NCBI RefSeq assembly: GCF_015218165.1
Contig: NZ_CP048659.1
Coordinates: 1,612,001-1,676,000 of the forward strand
Origin: Acinetobacter piscicola
GTDB lineage: Bacteria > Pseudomonadota > Gammaproteobacteria > Pseudomonadales > Moraxellaceae
Direction of reading: 5' to 3'
Length of the DNA stretch: 64,000 nt
A model generated the notes under the pieces. That model was not told where the DNA came from, made no database searches, and worked only from the letters and a program-made list of their open reading frames with translations. Both the position numbers and the translations under genes were made by a program. Shown piece by piece: positions 1-9,806 of the stretch (the first letter of the stretch is position 1; every line of letters starts with the position of its first letter).

Positions 1-533
1 GGTGAAATGAGGGTCACATTTGCATCGGCACATGCTTTTGCTTGGTGCAACCCAAAGAGTAAAGTTAAATTACAGTGGATTCCTTCAGCCTCAAGTACTT
101 TCGCTGCTTGAATGCCTTCCCAAGTCGAAGCGATTTTGATCAGAATGCGATTTTGATCTACACCATAGTCTTTGTACAATGCTAACAATTCTTTGGCTTT
201 AGCAATGGTTGCTTCTGTATCATAAGAAAGAGCAGCATCAACTTCGGTAGACACGCGACCTTCCACAAGTTTTAAAATTTCAACACCTAACTTGACTGTT
301 AAAATGTCAATGGTGCGTTCAAGCAACTGATCTGCTACATAACCTTCTTGTTTTGCTTGTAAATAAGCAGACTCAATTAATTCTTTACTTTCAGGTTGCT
401 GTGCTGCTGCGGTAATTAAAGATGGATTTGTGGTTGCATCTAAAGGGCGAAATTGTTGAATGGCAGTTAAATCACCTGTATCGGCAACAATAGTGGTGAG
501 TTGTTTTAATTGCGCTAATGCTGATTGTGTCAT
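1..533 (-). CDS. tal: Transaldolase, N-terminal part (runs off the window start)
   Basis: The minus strand reads from an ATG at 533 into a protein beginning [20 protein letters not shown] and continuing with [26 protein letters not shown] and [12 protein letters not shown]. These are classical transaldolase (TalB type) segments; the lysine of [11 protein letters not shown] is the Schiff-base lysine in the family. The enzyme moves a dihydroxyacetone unit between sugar phosphates in the cytosolic pentose phosphate pathway. About 177 codons are visible and the C-terminal half lies outside the window. Identity is firm; nothing odd is seen. Confidence 0.95.
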   Translation of the reverse strand, partial: MTQSALAQLKQLTTIVADTGDLTAIQQFRPLDATTNPSLITAAAQQPESKELIESAYLQAKQEGYVADQLLERTIDILTVKLGVEILKLVEGRVSTEVDAALSYDTEATIAKAKELLALYKDYGVDQNRILIKIASTWEGIQAAKVLEAEGIHCNLTLLFGLHQAKACADANVTLIS

Positions 534-623
534 TGCTGTTTAATTCTTAGATAAAAATACGTGTAACTTTATTTATATCACAATGTGTTTTCAGCGAAAG
601 TGGTTTCAGTGTTTTAGTGTGCA

Positions 624-1514
624 TTATTTTGTATGAATTCGTTGATTTCTGATGTGATTAATCAAAAAACGAGCAGCTTGTCCTAAATGACTTTCACGAT
701 TCCAAACCAAATCAACGTAATATTCAAACTTGGGCGTAAAATCTGCCAAATTTAAAATTTTAAGATTTTTTTTGTACTGACTATTTTCCTCAAAAATTTG
801 TAAAGGCAAAACGCCCCAACCTAAGCCTTGTAAAATCATTGAACACGCCAAATGATGATTATCAGTACGCCAATAATTTTTAGAATACAGTAGTTCGGGT
901 TTAATGGTTTTATCTCGGCTTGCCACTACGATTTGCCGACTTTGTAAAATTTCCTCGAAAGTCACCACATCATGTTGTGCAAGTGGAAAATGCTGTGCAG
1001 CAACAGGTACTAAAGCTTCACGTTTAACTTCAACAAATTGTTCACGGCGTTCTAAGATTTCACGTTCAAACATTAAAGCGAGCTGTGCGGTTTGGTTAAT
1101 CAGCATTTTTAAAGCATCTTCTTGCGGTGCAGAAAAAATATTAATTTGTAAGGTTGGGAAATGCTCAGCAAGCAGGGCAATGTATTCTGTCCAATCGGTA
1201 TGTAAAAGCTCAGTGACAACGACAATATTCAATGACGTTTCTAAGCCATTCGCTAGAGCCAAAGCTTGCTGTTTCCATTGATTCATTTCAATCAGAAGTT
1301 GTTCTGTTTTTTCATATAAAACATGTGCTTGAGCGGTTGGAATAGGCTCACGCCCAATGCGCTCAAAAAGTTTTAAATTCAAATCTATTTCTAAATTTGC
1401 AATGGACATGCTGATGGCAGAAGGGACTTTTGCAAGTTTACGTGCAGCCGCAGAAAAAGAGCCACATTCCATAACAGTTTTAAAAACAATCAGTTGTTCT
1501 TGGTTGATATTCAT
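624..1514 (-). CDS. LysR-family regulator, probable AceR-type activator of the divergent efflux gene
   Basis: A 296-residue LysR-type protein. Residues 1-60 form the winged helix-turn-helix (MNINQEQLIVFKTVMECGSF, then AAARKLAKVPSAISMSIANLE); the rest is the effector-binding domain. It is divergent from the AceI-type pump at 1617, with 102 bp between the starts. In Acinetobacter the LysR protein AceR activates aceI in response to chlorhexidine, and the same divergent order is seen here, so an AceR role is the likely one. The effector and operator cannot be read from the sequence alone. Confidence 0.8.
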   Translation of the reverse strand: MNINQEQLIVFKTVMECGSFSAAARKLAKVPSAISMSIANLEIDLNLKLFERIGREPIPTAQAHVLYEKTEQLLIEMNQWKQQALALANGLETSLNIVVVTELLHTDWTEYIALLAEHFPTLQINIFSAPQEDALKMLINQTAQLALMFEREILERREQFVEVKREALVPVAAQHFPLAQHDVVTFEEILQSRQIVVASRDKTIKPELLYSKNYWRTDNHHLACSMILQGLGWGVLPLQIFEENSQYKKNLKILNLADFTPKFEYYVDLVWNRESHLGQAARFLINHIRNQRIHTK

Positions 1515-1616
1515 ACTTTAGGATTTATCTATCAATTTTATTGAAAGAATCTAACTTTATTATTCACTATTATAAAAATAAAATTGCATTTGTCGAATAA
1601 ATTTGAGTATTGAAAC

Positions 1617-2039
1617 ATGTTGATTTCCAAAAGAAGGATTATTCATGCACTCAGCTATGAAATCATCTTATTGGTGATCATTGCGATTGCGTTGAGTTTT
1701 ATTTTTGAAGTTCCTATGGAAGTGACGGGGACTTTAGGTGTAGCGATGGCAGTTACATCTGTGGTCTGGAATATGATTTTCAACCATTTTTTTGAAAAAT
1801 TGGAAAAGAAACACCAGTTTAAAAGAACAATTGGTGTGCGTGTTTTGCATGCAATTGGCTTTGAGGGTGGTTTGATGTTGGCGACCATTCCAATGGTGGC
1901 ATATGCGATGGATATGAGTATCTGGCAAGCGATTTTGCTTGATTTGGGCATGACCTCGTGTATTTTAGTGTATACCTTTATTTTCCAATGGTGTTATGAC
2001 ACGATTGAAGCGCGTTTAGGTTTTCAACCTGCGCATTGA
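1617..2039 (+). CDS. aceI: PACE-family efflux protein, AceI-like
   Basis: A 140-residue protein with four hydrophobic segments in two tandem bacterial transmembrane pair repeats. The conserved acidic residue of the PACE family is present as E15 in HALSYEIILL, and both repeats keep their signatures (VWNMIFNHFFEK; FQWCYDTIEARLG). PACE proteins are proton-coupled inner-membrane exporters of chlorhexidine and short-chain diamines. The N-terminal sequence MLISKRRIIHALSYE closely resembles the Acinetobacter AceI I remember. It lies divergent from a LysR gene and is followed by a hairpin terminator. Confidence 0.9.
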   Translation: MLISKRRIIHALSYEIILLVIIAIALSFIFEVPMEVTGTLGVAMAVTSVVWNMIFNHFFEKLEKKHQFKRTIGVRVLHAIGFEGGLMLATIPMVAYAMDMSIWQAILLDLGMTSCILVYTFIFQWCYDTIEARLGFQPAH

Positions 2040-2058
2040 TGTGTTATGGTGTAAAGAG

Positions 2059-2086
2059 AAGGTATGCGTATTGCATGCCTTTTTTA
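2059..2086 (+). terminator. Rho-independent terminator after aceI
   Basis: AAGGTATGC and GCATGCCTT form a stem followed by a run of T residues, 20 bp after the aceI stop codon. Confidence 0.75.
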
Positions 2087-2091
2087 TTTAC

Positions 2092-3137
2092 TTGGATTCT
2101 CAAATGAAGTGCAACAGAGATTAAATTATTAGAAGGAAGCAAGATGAGCTAGCATTTTGCTTCCGACCGACCAAAGTCAAAGTTGCATCATGAACTATAC
2201 TCATCTTACTCAAGAAGAAAGATATCAGATTTCCACATTGTTACGTGAAGGTTTTTCTAAACGTTATATCGCCTGGAGGCTAAATCGTTCACCTTCCACT
2301 ATTTCTAGAGAAATAGCACGCAATCGAGCAAGGAATGGTTATTTCGCTCAACATGCCCATAAATTAGCTTGCAGACGGCATTGTCCTAATCCTAAAAGAA
2401 TCTCTCGAGAGGTTTGGGCACAAGTTATGGCTTACCTTGAACTTCAGTGGAGCCCCGAACAGATTGCTTCTCATGTTTCAGTCAGCCTGCATTCCATATA
2501 CAGGTTTATACAGCAGGATAAAAGCAGAGGTGGTGTGCTCTTCCGCAACTTACGTTTCAGAAATCAAAGAAAGAGAAAATATGGCTCCATTGAGACTCGT
2601 GGCCAACTGACAAACCGCAAAAGCATTCACGATCGACCTGCTGAGATTGAGCAGCGCTCCCGTTTCGGTGATTTGGAAATAGATACGATTGTTGGCAAGA
2701 ATCACCAACAATCCCTGGTTTCAATTGTAGATCGGAAGACAGGTTATCTTTGGCTGAAAAAGTGCAGCACGCGCAAGGCTGAGGAAGTTTGCCAGGCTAC
2801 GATCAGATTATTGGAACCGATCAAAGCACACCTAAAAACAATTACCGCGGACAATGGTAAAGAATTCAGCCTGCATGAGTATGCTGCTCAGGAATTAGAT
2901 ATAGATTGGTATTTCGCTGATCCCTATAGCGCCTGGCAGCGTGGAACAAATGAAAATACGAATGGATTGATCAGACAATATATTAGAAAAGGCAGTGACT
3001 TGAATGACTATACGGATGCATATATTGCAGAAATTACTCAACGCTTGAATCATCGTCCAAGAAAAAGACTCGGCTTTAAAAGTCCGAGTCAGGTATTATG
3101 GCAACAACATGGTGTTGCACTTCAAATGCTAATCTAA
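2092..3137 (+). mobile_element. IS30-family insertion sequence (about 1.05 kb)
   Basis: Imperfect terminal inverted repeats of about 28 bp are visible at 2092-2119 and 3110-3137, sharing the core TGAAGTGCAACA and GATT. The right repeat overlaps the last codons and stop of the transposase gene. No convincing short target duplication is seen at the edges, so the exact ends may be off by a few bases. The element sits between aceI and glnG and interrupts no recognisable gene. Confidence 0.8.
2190..3137 (+). CDS. IS30-family transposase
   Basis: The protein starts MNYTHLTQEERYQISTLLREG, the usual N-terminus of IS30 transposases, with a helix-turn-helix (RYIAWRLNRSPSTISREIARN) followed by the DDE integrase core: GDLEIDTIVG for the first Asp, ITADNGKEF for the second, and the NENTNGLIRQYIRKG segment carrying the Glu. 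I start it at 2190 because an upstream extension from 2157 lacks family similarity. All catalytic residues and full length (315 residues) are present, so it may be active. Confidence 0.93.
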   Translation: MNYTHLTQEERYQISTLLREGFSKRYIAWRLNRSPSTISREIARNRARNGYFAQHAHKLACRRHCPNPKRISREVWAQVMAYLELQWSPEQIASHVSVSLHSIYRFIQQDKSRGGVLFRNLRFRNQRKRKYGSIETRGQLTNRKSIHDRPAEIEQRSRFGDLEIDTIVGKNHQQSLVSIVDRKTGYLWLKKCSTRKAEEVCQATIRLLEPIKAHLKTITADNGKEFSLHEYAAQELDIDWYFADPYSAWQRGTNENTNGLIRQYIRKGSDLNDYTDAYIAEITQRLNHRPRKRLGFKSPSQVLWQQHGVALQMLI

Positions 3138-3282
3138 GTTAAAAAAATAATAGGATATAAAAAATGATTCAAGAATTTTTAAATATTGAAAAAAATATCA
3201 AGTTAAATTTCCAAAACATGCTGCATAAATTTTAACATGCGTCGTGCATGATGATGTAGGCTCTATTTTCTGAGTCAGGAGG

Positions 3283-3318
3283 TTAAGAATAGAAAACCCG
3301 AAAGCTTTCTATTCTTAA
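3283..3318. terminator. Bidirectional terminator downstream of glnG
   Basis: A perfect 13-bp stem (TTAAGAATAGAAA with TTTCTATTCTTAA) around a 10-nt loop, placed 24 bp beyond the glnG stop; U-rich flanks are short, so strength is uncertain. Confidence 0.65.
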
Positions 3319-3341
3319 ATTTATCGGTTTAAAGCTAAAAA

Positions 3342-4832
3342 TTATTCATTCACCGCTTTATGATTTTCATCTTCTTCATCATCGTCAGCAGAGTCCATAC
3401 CTAACTCTTTGAGTTTACGCGTTAAGGTATTACGTCCCCAACCGAGTAACTCCGCAGCATGACGCTTACGCCCACGGGTTTGTTGCAGTGCAGCATTAAT
3501 CAATGTGCGTTCAAACATTGGTGTGGCAATATCAAGTAATTTCATCTCGCCATTTTTTAACTTTTGTACCGCCCATTGCCCAAGTAATTCATCCCAGTGA
3601 TGGACTGCAATTCGATCAATGCCACCTTCTTGCGCTTTGTTTTGTTCATCGGTTTTATTGAGTGGGATTTGTTTTAACTCAGAAGGTAAGTCCTCAGGAT
3701 AAACTTCACGTCCCGTGATCATGACGGTTAACCAACGGCAGGTATTTTCCAATTGGCGTACGTTTCCGGGCCAAGGCAATTGTTTAATGTAGTCTTGAGT
3801 TTCTTGACGTAAAATTTTTGGGCTAACACCAAGTTCTTTGCCTGTGCTTGCCAAGAAATGTTGGGCAAGCATCGGAATATCTTCAGAACGATGAGAGAGT
3901 TTCGGAATATGAATACGAATAACATTGAGGCGATGATATAAGTCTTCACGGAAACGTCCATCATGGACGAGTTTTTCTAGATCTTGATGTGTTGCAGCAA
4001 CAATACGTACATCCACACGAACAGGAATGTGTCCGCCAACTCGATAAAACTCACCATCTGCTAAAACACGAAGTAAGCGTGTTTGAGTTTCAAATGGCAT
4101 ATCACCAATTTCATCTAAAAATAACGTACCGCCATTGGCTTGTTCAAAACGACCTTGACGTTGTGTATTTGCCCCTGTAAATGCACCTTTTTCGTGACCA
4201 AATAACTCGGTTTCAATCAAGTCTTTAGGAATTGCTGCCATATTGAGTGCAATAAATGGTTTACTGCTACGAGGTGAGTGACGATGTAGGGCATGTGCAA
4301 CCAACTCTTTACCTGTACCAGATTCACCATTAATTAATACGGTAATGTGTGATTGGGATAAACGTCCAATGGCACGGAAAACTTCCTGCATTGCAGGAGA
4401 TTCACCAATAATTTCAGTAGATTGAATAGGTGTAGTTTTTGCAGACTCTTGTTGTTGTAGTTTATTGATGTGTAAGATTGCGCGATTCACTAATGCCAAT
4501 GCTTCATCAATATCAAAAGGTTTAGGTAAATATTCAAACGCACCTGTTTGATAACTCGATACCGCAGATTCTAAGTCAGAATGTGCAGTCATAATAATGA
4601 CAGGCAGCTCAGGATGATTGGCTTTGACTTTACCTAAAAATGTTAAGCCATCAATACCCGGCATACGAATGTCTGTCAGAATCACATCAGGTGTATCTGT
4701 ATTCAGTTGATCTAAAGCAGATTGTGCCTCTTCAAAGCTGCTGACATCAAAACCTTCTTCTTTGAAAGTCTTTTCCAATACCCAACGCATTGCACGATCA
4801 TCATCGATGACCCAGATTTTATTTTGTGACAT
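3342..4832 (-). CDS. glnG: Nitrogen regulation response regulator NtrC
   Basis: A 496-residue sigma54 activator. Residues 1-120 are the receiver domain with the phosphorylated Asp as D54 in DVILTDIRMPG. The AAA+ core follows with Walker A GESGTGKE, the sigma54-contacting GAFTGA loop (EKGAFTGANT) and Walker B TLFLDEIGDM. The C-terminus is a Fis-type helix-turn-helix (HAAELLGWGRNTLTRKLKEL). The start at MSQNKIWVIDDD is preferred over an upstream extension because it aligns with NtrC and overlaps the end of the sensor kinase gene by 14 nt, typical of translational coupling. It activates nitrogen-assimilation promoters when NtrB phosphorylates it. Confidence 0.95.
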   Translation of the reverse strand: MSQNKIWVIDDDRAMRWVLEKTFKEEGFDVSSFEEAQSALDQLNTDTPDVILTDIRMPGIDGLTFLGKVKANHPELPVIIMTAHSDLESAVSSYQTGAFEYLPKPFDIDEALALVNRAILHINKLQQQESAKTTPIQSTEIIGESPAMQEVFRAIGRLSQSHITVLINGESGTGKELVAHALHRHSPRSSKPFIALNMAAIPKDLIETELFGHEKGAFTGANTQRQGRFEQANGGTLFLDEIGDMPFETQTRLLRVLADGEFYRVGGHIPVRVDVRIVAATHQDLEKLVHDGRFREDLYHRLNVIRIHIPKLSHRSEDIPMLAQHFLASTGKELGVSPKILRQETQDYIKQLPWPGNVRQLENTCRWLTVMITGREVYPEDLPSELKQIPLNKTDEQNKAQEGGIDRIAVHHWDELLGQWAVQKLKNGEMKLLDIATPMFERTLINAALQQTRGRKRHAAELLGWGRNTLTRKLKELGMDSADDDEEDENHKAVNE

Positions 4833-5928
4833 GTTGAGACTCCCAAGGTAAATATAAGCTAAATACTGTTTTGCCTGGAATAGATTGGCATTCAATCATT
4901 CCGTTATGTTGGTGCATGATGTTTTGTGCAATACTCAACCCAAGACCTGTACCTTTGGCACGTCCTGTAACGAGTGGATAAAAAATAGATTCTAATAATT
5001 CTTGCGGAATTCCTGGTCCATTGTCCTCAATGTCGATCCGAATCGCTGATTTATTCAATACGCCATTAATAGTGACAAGACGTTGAATGCGCGTACGTAA
5101 AATCAGTGCAGGTTGATCATCAACAAAGAACTCTTTATTTTCTGTCATGGCTTGTACAGCATTGACACTAATGTTGAGCATGACTTGAATGAGTTGATCA
5201 CGATCGGCTTTGACATCAGGTAACGATAAATCATAATCACGAGTAATTTTAATTTTCTTTTTGGTTTGATTAATAATTAACGCACGCACACGTTCAAGTG
5301 GTTCGTGGATATTAACAGGTTCATAGCTAGGCAGTTGTCTTGAGCCTAACATGGTGTCGGCAAGATTTCGCAGGCGATCCACTTCACTGATGATAATATC
5401 AGTAAATTCAATATATTGGGGATCATTTAAACTACGTGCAAGCAGTTGTGTTGCACCACGAATTCCCCCTAAAGGATTTTTAATTTCATGCGCAACGCCA
5501 CGAACCAATTGGCGAGTGATTTGATGTTGTTGGATGAGGTTTTCTTCTTTGGAAATTTTGAGCATTCGATCAATGGGGTTAAGCTCAATTAAAAGCAATG
5601 GGTGGTAGGGTTTACCTGTGTTTAACTGAGACACAGAATAGTCAACGTGCATATCTTTAAAATTAACATTAATAATTGCTTCACGGCGTGTATAGGCTTG
5701 ACCCGTTGTAATGGAATTTTTGAGTGCATCAAGTGTATTAAAATCATCATTTGGCGCATGTAAAATATTAATGACAGGTTGACCTTTTGCTCGTAGTAAA
5801 CTGATATCAAACAAAGCTTCGCAAGATGAATTTAAATAAAAAATATTTAAATCACAGTCGACCAAAAGTATCGCGGTGGTTAAATTATCCACCAATAAAC
5901 GATAATCAATGCTAGGGTGTTGATCCAT
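4819..5928 (-). CDS. glnL: Nitrogen regulation sensor histidine kinase NtrB
   Basis: A 369-residue soluble kinase with no membrane segment. An N-terminal PAS-like region (LLVDNLTTAILLVDCDLNIFY) precedes the dimerisation helix with the phospho-accepting histidine H147 in RGVAHEIKNPLGG. The ATP-binding domain has the N box (LNISVNAVQAM), G1 (DIEDNGPGIP) and G2 (GRAKGTGLGLSIAQNI). It phosphorylates or dephosphorylates NtrC under control of PII proteins. It is co-transcribed with glnG; a glnA gene, which precedes it in many bacteria, is not adjacent here. Confidence 0.95.
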   Translation of the reverse strand: MDQHPSIDYRLLVDNLTTAILLVDCDLNIFYLNSSCEALFDISLLRAKGQPVINILHAPNDDFNTLDALKNSITTGQAYTRREAIINVNFKDMHVDYSVSQLNTGKPYHPLLLIELNPIDRMLKISKEENLIQQHQITRQLVRGVAHEIKNPLGGIRGATQLLARSLNDPQYIEFTDIIISEVDRLRNLADTMLGSRQLPSYEPVNIHEPLERVRALIINQTKKKIKITRDYDLSLPDVKADRDQLIQVMLNISVNAVQAMTENKEFFVDDQPALILRTRIQRLVTINGVLNKSAIRIDIEDNGPGIPQELLESIFYPLVTGRAKGTGLGLSIAQNIMHQHNGMIECQSIPGKTVFSLYLPWESQHVTK

Positions 5929-6291
5929 TAGCTGAATGTTCCTGTTTTAAAATAGCGCAATGGCATCTGAACCTGATGTATTGAATTCTCTAATATGACA
6001 ATTCATTGTTGTTAAATCGACCTAATATAAAGCAATAAATAAGCCAACTTTTTATATTTGTGCGGAAATTTAGAGCATTCAATGGAATATGCGCGCAAAT
6101 TGCACTTTTTACAGGTTTAAATGTCAAACATCATCATACTGTAAAATTAAAATGTTCTAAAATGGTGCATGTATATTATTTGCAATTATTTATGGTTGTA
6201 TTTTGGTGCATTATGCAAAGAGTGACTATTTCAACTATTTTTATCGTGAGAAAAGACATACAATACGCGCATTCTAGTGGAGCGCAGATTC
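5929..6291. other. Intergenic region between glnL and rimO
   Basis: This 363-bp AT-rich stretch separates divergent glnL and rimO and must hold both promoters. I found no sigma54 promoter with correct GG-N10-GC spacing, no clear terminator and no credible gene. Confidence 0.5.
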
Positions 6292-7635
6292 ATGAAGTCC
6301 CCCAAAGTCGGTTTTGTTTCTTTAGGTTGTCCTAAGGCATTGGTTGATTCCGAACGAATTTTAACTCAGTTAAAGACTGAAGGTTATGATGTGGCATCGG
6401 ATTATGATGGTGCTGATTTAGTTGTTGTAAATACCTGTGGTTTTATTGAATCTGCAGTACAAGAGTCTTTAGACGCCATCGGTGAAGCGATGAGTGCCAA
6501 TGGTCGTGTGATTGTCACAGGCTGTTTGGGTAAAGATGAAGACAAAATTCGCCAAATGCATCCAAATGTTTTAAAAGTAACAGGTGCAGCAGCATATCAA
6601 GAAGTGATGGAAGCCGTACATGAGTACGTTCCTGAGCCACCAAAACACAATCCTTTTATCGACTTAGTGCCTGAACAAGGGATTCGTTTAACACCAAAAC
6701 ATTATGCATATTTGAAGATCTCAGAAGGCTGTAATCATCGTTGCACATTCTGCATTATTCCAAGTATGCGTGGTGATTTAGTTTCTCGCCCTGTAGGTTC
6801 TGTGCTCAATGAAGCGCAAGCGTTGAAAAAAGCAGGTGTGAAAGAAGTTTTAGTTATTTCTCAAGATACCTCAGCTTATGGTGTAGATACCAAATACAAG
6901 CTCGATTTTTGGAATGGTCAACCTGTAAAAACCAAATTCTATGACATGTGTGAAGCACTCGGTCAGCTCGGAATTTGGGTGCGTTTACATTATGTCTATC
7001 CATATCCGCATGTAGATGCAGTCATTGACTTAATGGCACAAGGTAAAATCTTACCGTATTTAGATATTCCTTTTCAGCATGCCAGCCCACGCATCTTAAA
7101 GTTGATGAAGCGACCAGCCCACAGCGAAAATACTTTGGAACGTCTCAAATTATGGCGTGAAAAATGTCCTGAATTAGTCATTCGTTCAACCTTTGTGGTG
7201 GGTTTTCCTGGCGAAACTGAAGAAGATTTCGTAATGTTGCTTGATTGGTTGAAAGAGGCACAGCTTGACCGTGTAGGTTGTTTCACTTACTCACCTGTTG
7301 AAGGTGCGACAGCAAATGACTTGCCTGATCATGTACCTGAAGAGATTAAGCAAGAGCGTTATGAGCGTTTTATGGAAGTGCAGCAAGCGATTTCGGCAGC
7401 TAAATTGCAAAAACGTATTGGTCAAACCATGACAGTTTTGGTGGATGATTTGGAAGAAGAATTCCCTGTTGCTGTGGCACGTTCTTATGCAGATGCGCCT
7501 GAAATTGATGGTAATGTTTTTGTTGAAGATATTGATAAGTCTTTGATTAAAGCGGGTGATTTACTTGAAGTCGAAATTACAGATGCAGATGAATATGATT
7601 TATTTGCAAAATTGATTCGCATTCAATCCGCTTGA
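6292..7635 (+). CDS. rimO: Ribosomal protein uS12 methylthiotransferase RimO
   Basis: A radical SAM enzyme of about 447 residues that adds a methylthio group to the conserved aspartate of ribosomal protein uS12. The N-terminal MTTase domain has [16 protein letters not shown] and [10 protein letters not shown]; the radical SAM cluster motif is [14 protein letters not shown]; the [13 protein letters not shown] segment and a C-terminal TRAM domain ([17 protein letters not shown]) complete it. I choose ATG 6292 (MKSPKVGFV), preceded by a GGAG element, over a GTG 15 nt upstream. It is a single gene with its own promoter region. Confidence 0.95.
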   Translation: MKSPKVGFVSLGCPKALVDSERILTQLKTEGYDVASDYDGADLVVVNTCGFIESAVQESLDAIGEAMSANGRVIVTGCLGKDEDKIRQMHPNVLKVTGAAAYQEVMEAVHEYVPEPPKHNPFIDLVPEQGIRLTPKHYAYLKISEGCNHRCTFCIIPSMRGDLVSRPVGSVLNEAQALKKAGVKEVLVISQDTSAYGVDTKYKLDFWNGQPVKTKFYDMCEALGQLGIWVRLHYVYPYPHVDAVIDLMAQGKILPYLDIPFQHASPRILKLMKRPAHSENTLERLKLWREKCPELVIRSTFVVGFPGETEEDFVMLLDWLKEAQLDRVGCFTYSPVEGATANDLPDHVPEEIKQERYERFMEVQQAISAAKLQKRIGQTMTVLVDDLEEEFPVAVARSYADAPEIDGNVFVEDIDKSLIKAGDLLEVEITDADEYDLFAKLIRIQSA

Positions 7636-7683
7636 AAATTTGAAATTTAAAAAATATTAAGTATAGAAATTGGAGTTTTGACA

Positions 7684-8412
7684 ATGTTAGATTCAAAAAA
7701 ACCACGTTTTGAACGTATTTTATTGAAATTATCAGGTGAGGCATTGGCTGGTAATAAAGACATGGGTATTGATGCGCAAGTTTTGGATCAAATGTCATTG
7801 TCAATTGCACACTTGGTGGGTTTGGGGGTGCAAGTCGGTATTGTTGTTGGTGGTGGTAACTTATACCGTGGTAGCCAATTGCAAAAAGATGGTTTAGTGG
7901 GTCGTGTCACAGGTGACCAAATGGGCATGCTTGCGACTGTGATGAATGGTTTGGCATTACGTGATGCATTGGTGCGCCGTAACATTAAAACACGTTTAAT
8001 GTCTGCTTTACCAATTGGTGCGGTAGTTGAGTCTTACTCAAGTCGTGATGCGATTCGTCATCTTACTCAAGGTGAAGTGTGTGTATTTGTTGCAGGTACA
8101 GGGAATCCGTTCTTTACGACAGATACAGCAGCATGTTTACGTGGGATTGAAATCGAAGCAGATTTGATTTTAAAAGCCACTAAAGTTGATGGTGTGTATA
8201 ACAAAGATCCAAGTAAATATGATGATGCTGTGAAATATGAAGCACTGACTTTTGACCAAGTATTGGATGAAAAATTAGGTGTGATGGATTTAACCGCGAT
8301 TTGTTTATGCCGTGACCATAATGTGCCATTGCAAGTGTTCGATATGAATAAGGCGGGTTCATTACTTTCAGTGGTGATGGGTGAGAAAGAAGGGACTCAC
8401 GTTACAAACTAA
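7684..8412 (+). CDS. pyrH: UMP kinase PyrH
   Basis: Phosphorylates UMP to UDP using ATP in pyrimidine nucleotide synthesis. The 242-residue protein has the amino acid kinase fold motifs [24 protein letters not shown], the [17 protein letters not shown] region and [17 protein letters not shown] with [16 protein letters not shown] 7684 follows a good GGAG ribosome site; a TTG two codons upstream is less likely. It begins the housekeeping run with frr that leads into envelope genes, a common proteobacterial order. Confidence 0.97.
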   Translation: MLDSKKPRFERILLKLSGEALAGNKDMGIDAQVLDQMSLSIAHLVGLGVQVGIVVGGGNLYRGSQLQKDGLVGRVTGDQMGMLATVMNGLALRDALVRRNIKTRLMSALPIGAVVESYSSRDAIRHLTQGEVCVFVAGTGNPFFTTDTAACLRGIEIEADLILKATKVDGVYNKDPSKYDDAVKYEALTFDQVLDEKLGVMDLTAICLCRDHNVPLQVFDMNKAGSLLSVVMGEKEGTHVTN

Positions 8413-8490
8413 TGTACGTAACGTGTAAAGCACTTTATACTATTACCATTTTTGGTTATACAATTTAGATAGATAAGTAAGGAAGATCAG

Positions 8491-9045
8491 ATGATTAACG
8501 ATCTTAAAAAAGATGCTGAAGACCGTATGAACAAGTCGCTTGACTCTTTAGAACACGGTTTCGCAAAGGTTCGTACAGGTCGTGCGCATCCATCGATTCT
8601 CAATGGTGTCATGGTTCCTTACTACGGTTCTGATGTGCCATTAAACCAAGTGGCAAACATTGGTGTAGAGGATTCACGTACTTTGTTGGTTCAACCTTTT
8701 GAGCGTTCAATGGTGAATGCGATTGATAAAGCGATTCGTGAGTCAGATCTAGGTTTGAACCCTGTAACTGCTGATGCAATTCGTGTGCCTATGGCAGCAT
8801 TGACTGAAGAAACACGTAAAGACATGTTGAAAATTGCACGTAACGAAGCTGAAAATGCTAAAGTTGCAATCCGTAATATTCGTCGTGATGTATTGGGTGA
8901 TATTAAGTCATTATTGAAAGATAAAGAAATTTCTGAAGATGATGAGCGTCGTGCAGGTGATGATATTCAAAAAATCACTGACAAATTTGTGGCTGAAGTT
9001 GATAAGCGTTTAGCTGCAAAAGAAGCTGATTTGATGAAGGTCTAA
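8491..9045 (+). CDS. frr: Ribosome recycling factor
   Basis: A 184-residue protein of standard length that, with EF-G, splits post-termination ribosomes. Signatures are [20 protein letters not shown] near the N-terminus, [39 protein letters not shown] and the C-terminal helix [21 protein letters not shown]. It lies 78 bp after pyrH and 8 bp before uppS, so it is probably co-transcribed. Confidence 0.97.
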   Translation: MINDLKKDAEDRMNKSLDSLEHGFAKVRTGRAHPSILNGVMVPYYGSDVPLNQVANIGVEDSRTLLVQPFERSMVNAIDKAIRESDLGLNPVTADAIRVPMAALTEETRKDMLKIARNEAENAKVAIRNIRRDVLGDIKSLLKDKEISEDDERRAGDDIQKITDKFVAEVDKRLAAKEADLMKV

Positions 9046-9053
9046 AACGTATA

Positions 9054-9806
9054 ATGACCACATCTGAAGACAACCATCTTCCTCAACATGTTGCCATCAT
9101 TATGGATGGCAACAATCGTTTTGCGAAAAAGAAACAATTGCAAAAAGGTGATGGACATCGTGAGGGTAAGAATGTTCTTGACCCCATCGTAGAGCATTGT
9201 CGTAAAGTGGGTGTGCAAGCACTGACTGTTTTTGCATTTTCCAGTGAAAATTGGAACCGTCCGCAGTACGAAGTGGATTTGTTGATGAAATTGTTGGAAG
9301 AAACAATTCATGAGCAGATTCCGCGTATGGAAAAGTTTGAAATTTCTTTACGTTTTATTGGTGATCGTAGTCGACTTTCACCTGAGCTAAAAGAATTAAT
9401 GTTGCATGCTGAACAAAGGACTGCTAAGTTCAGTAACATGACTTTAACAATTGCTATTAGTTATGGTGGTATGTGGGATATTGCGCATACGGCACAACAA
9501 CTTGCGCAATTGGTGAAAGATGAAAAAATTGATGTGAATCAAATTGATGTAGCAATGTTTGGTCGAATGGTCAGTTTAGGTGATTTGGCACCTGTTGATT
9601 TATTGATTCGAACGGGTGGTGATTTCCGCTTGTCCAATTTTTTACTTTGGCAGGCTGCATATGCTGAATTGTATTTTACCCAGACTTTATGGCCTGAGTT
9701 TACCGTGAAAGAATTAGAATATGCGTTTAATGTTTTTTCGGGTCGTGAACGACGTTTTGGAAAAACATCTGAACAAATTCAACAAGAGCATATAGAGAAT
9801 TTATAA
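9054..9806 (+). CDS. uppS: Isoprenyl transferase (undecaprenyl diphosphate synthase)
   Basis: Makes the C55 lipid carrier for peptidoglycan and O-antigen by cis-condensation of IPP on farnesyl diphosphate. The 250-residue protein carries HVAIIMDGNNRFAKK with the catalytic Asp, FAFSSENWNRP, and the C-terminal LLIRTGGDFRLSNFLLWQAAYAELYF. The usual GNGRWA reads GNNRFA here, a conservative variation. The stop overlaps the cdsA start by one base, indicating translational coupling. Confidence 0.96.
   Translation: MTTSEDNHLPQHVAIIMDGNNRFAKKKQLQKGDGHREGKNVLDPIVEHCRKVGVQALTVFAFSSENWNRPQYEVDLLMKLLEETIHEQIPRMEKFEISLRFIGDRSRLSPELKELMLHAEQRTAKFSNMTLTIAISYGGMWDIAHTAQQLAQLVKDEKIDVNQIDVAMFGRMVSLGDLAPVDLLIRTGGDFRLSNFLLWQAAYAELYFTQTLWPEFTVKELEYAFNVFSGRERRFGKTSEQIQQEHIENL

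Noticed and set aside
904..1281. 125-codon plus-strand ORF inside the LysR gene
   Set aside because: Shadow of a well-supported LysR coding region; low-complexity Ser/Cys-rich translation with no ribosome site.
2083..3145. Target-site duplication around the IS30 element
   Set aside because: No matching 2-3 bp direct repeat could be assigned with confidence at the proposed ends.
6220..6240. Sigma54 promoter candidate (TTGGTGCATTATGC) upstream of rimO
   Set aside because: The GG to GC distance is two bases short of sigma54 spacing.
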